The notes beneath the pieces are model-generated. The model had not been told where the DNA came from, did not search any database, and worked only from the letters and a program-made list of their open reading frames with translations. The position numbers were made by a program, and so were the translations under genes. This document shows positions 63,971 through 64,000 of a stretch of 64,000 nucleotides of DNA, piece after piece. This DNA comes from JAVBLU01 sp031553225 (GTDB lineage: Bacteria; Bacillota; Clostridia; Christensenellales; UBA1750). The stretch covers positions 1-64,000 of the forward strand of contig JAVBLU010000011.1 of the NCBI GenBank assembly GCA_031553225.1, given 5' to 3'. Numbering within the stretch: the first letter of the stretch is position 1; the number at the start of each line of letters is the position of its first letter.

Positions 63971-64000
63971 GCGGTCTAAGGGCGGCGGCACGCCCGCCGT

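Overview
The window is one high-GC stretch whose gene content points to a Gram-positive bacterium of the class Clostridia (phylum Bacillota), probably an uncultured high-GC gut lineage. The evidence is the lexA/yneA divergon, the asp23-amaP-DUF2273-nusB cluster, the nusB-folD-xseAB-ispA-dxs-tlyA-nadK-argR-recN super-cluster, the redox repressor rex, ArgR with arginine operators, AddB-type recombination, sigma-A promoters with 17-bp spacers, strong GGAGG ribosome binding sites and frequent TTG/GTG starts. No tRNA, rRNA, CRISPR array, prophage or transposase was seen.

Layout. 1-3.6 kb: tail of a repeat-rich reading frame and a large secreted protein of repeated beta domains. 3.7-7.9 kb (minus): a sugar-acid kinase, then a flavoprotein/2-hydroxyacid dehydrogenase pair. 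8.0-11.1 kb: a two-module AAA+ ATPase with an unrecognised charged partner. 11.3-12.1 kb: a decayed AT-rich patch with a GNAT pseudogene. 12.2-13.9 kb: an SOS divergon in which lexA plus a lipoprotein face a yneA-like LysM gene, with five LexA-type boxes between them. 14.2-27.6 kb: a long plus-strand housekeeping run (envelope stress, NusB, folate, exonuclease VII, isoprenoids, TlyA, NAD kinase, ArgR, RecN). 27.7-28.8 kb: rex with its own operator, and a small orphan protein. 29.1-31.9 kb (minus): argH and argG. 32.0-35.2 kb: ruvCAB-miaA. 35.4-45.9 kb: argC-argB-(ADP-ribosylglycohydrolase)-argD-carA-carB-argF-GNAT. 46.0-49.2 kb: a PhnP-like hydrolase and an eda-kdgK-VOC sugar-acid operon. 49.4-50.1 kb: an AT-rich GNAT gene bracketed by 27-bp inverted repeats. 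50.3-51.1 kb: a superoxide-dismutase-like protein. 51.2-51.5 kb: a promoter-to-terminator noncoding RNA locus. 51.7-64 kb: degV-addB-SNF2-radC, then a hydrolase, a YdcF protein, a double GNAT and an M1-type peptidase lipoprotein.

How the parts connect. ArgR (25.4 kb) very likely controls both arginine operons: argG and argC carry near-identical operator/promoter modules, 28 of 33 positions the same with identical spacing. LexA controls itself, the lipoprotein behind it and the division inhibitor, and may also touch ruvC. Rex has an operator at its own start site. The most unusual items are the CarA homologue that has lost the catalytic His and Glu of its glutaminase, an ADP-ribosylglycohydrolase inside the arginine operon, the AAA+/charged-protein pair, the roughly 310-nt RNA locus, and AddB without AddA but next to a SWIM-SNF2 helicase. 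All functional statements are from reading the sequence; no database search was run.
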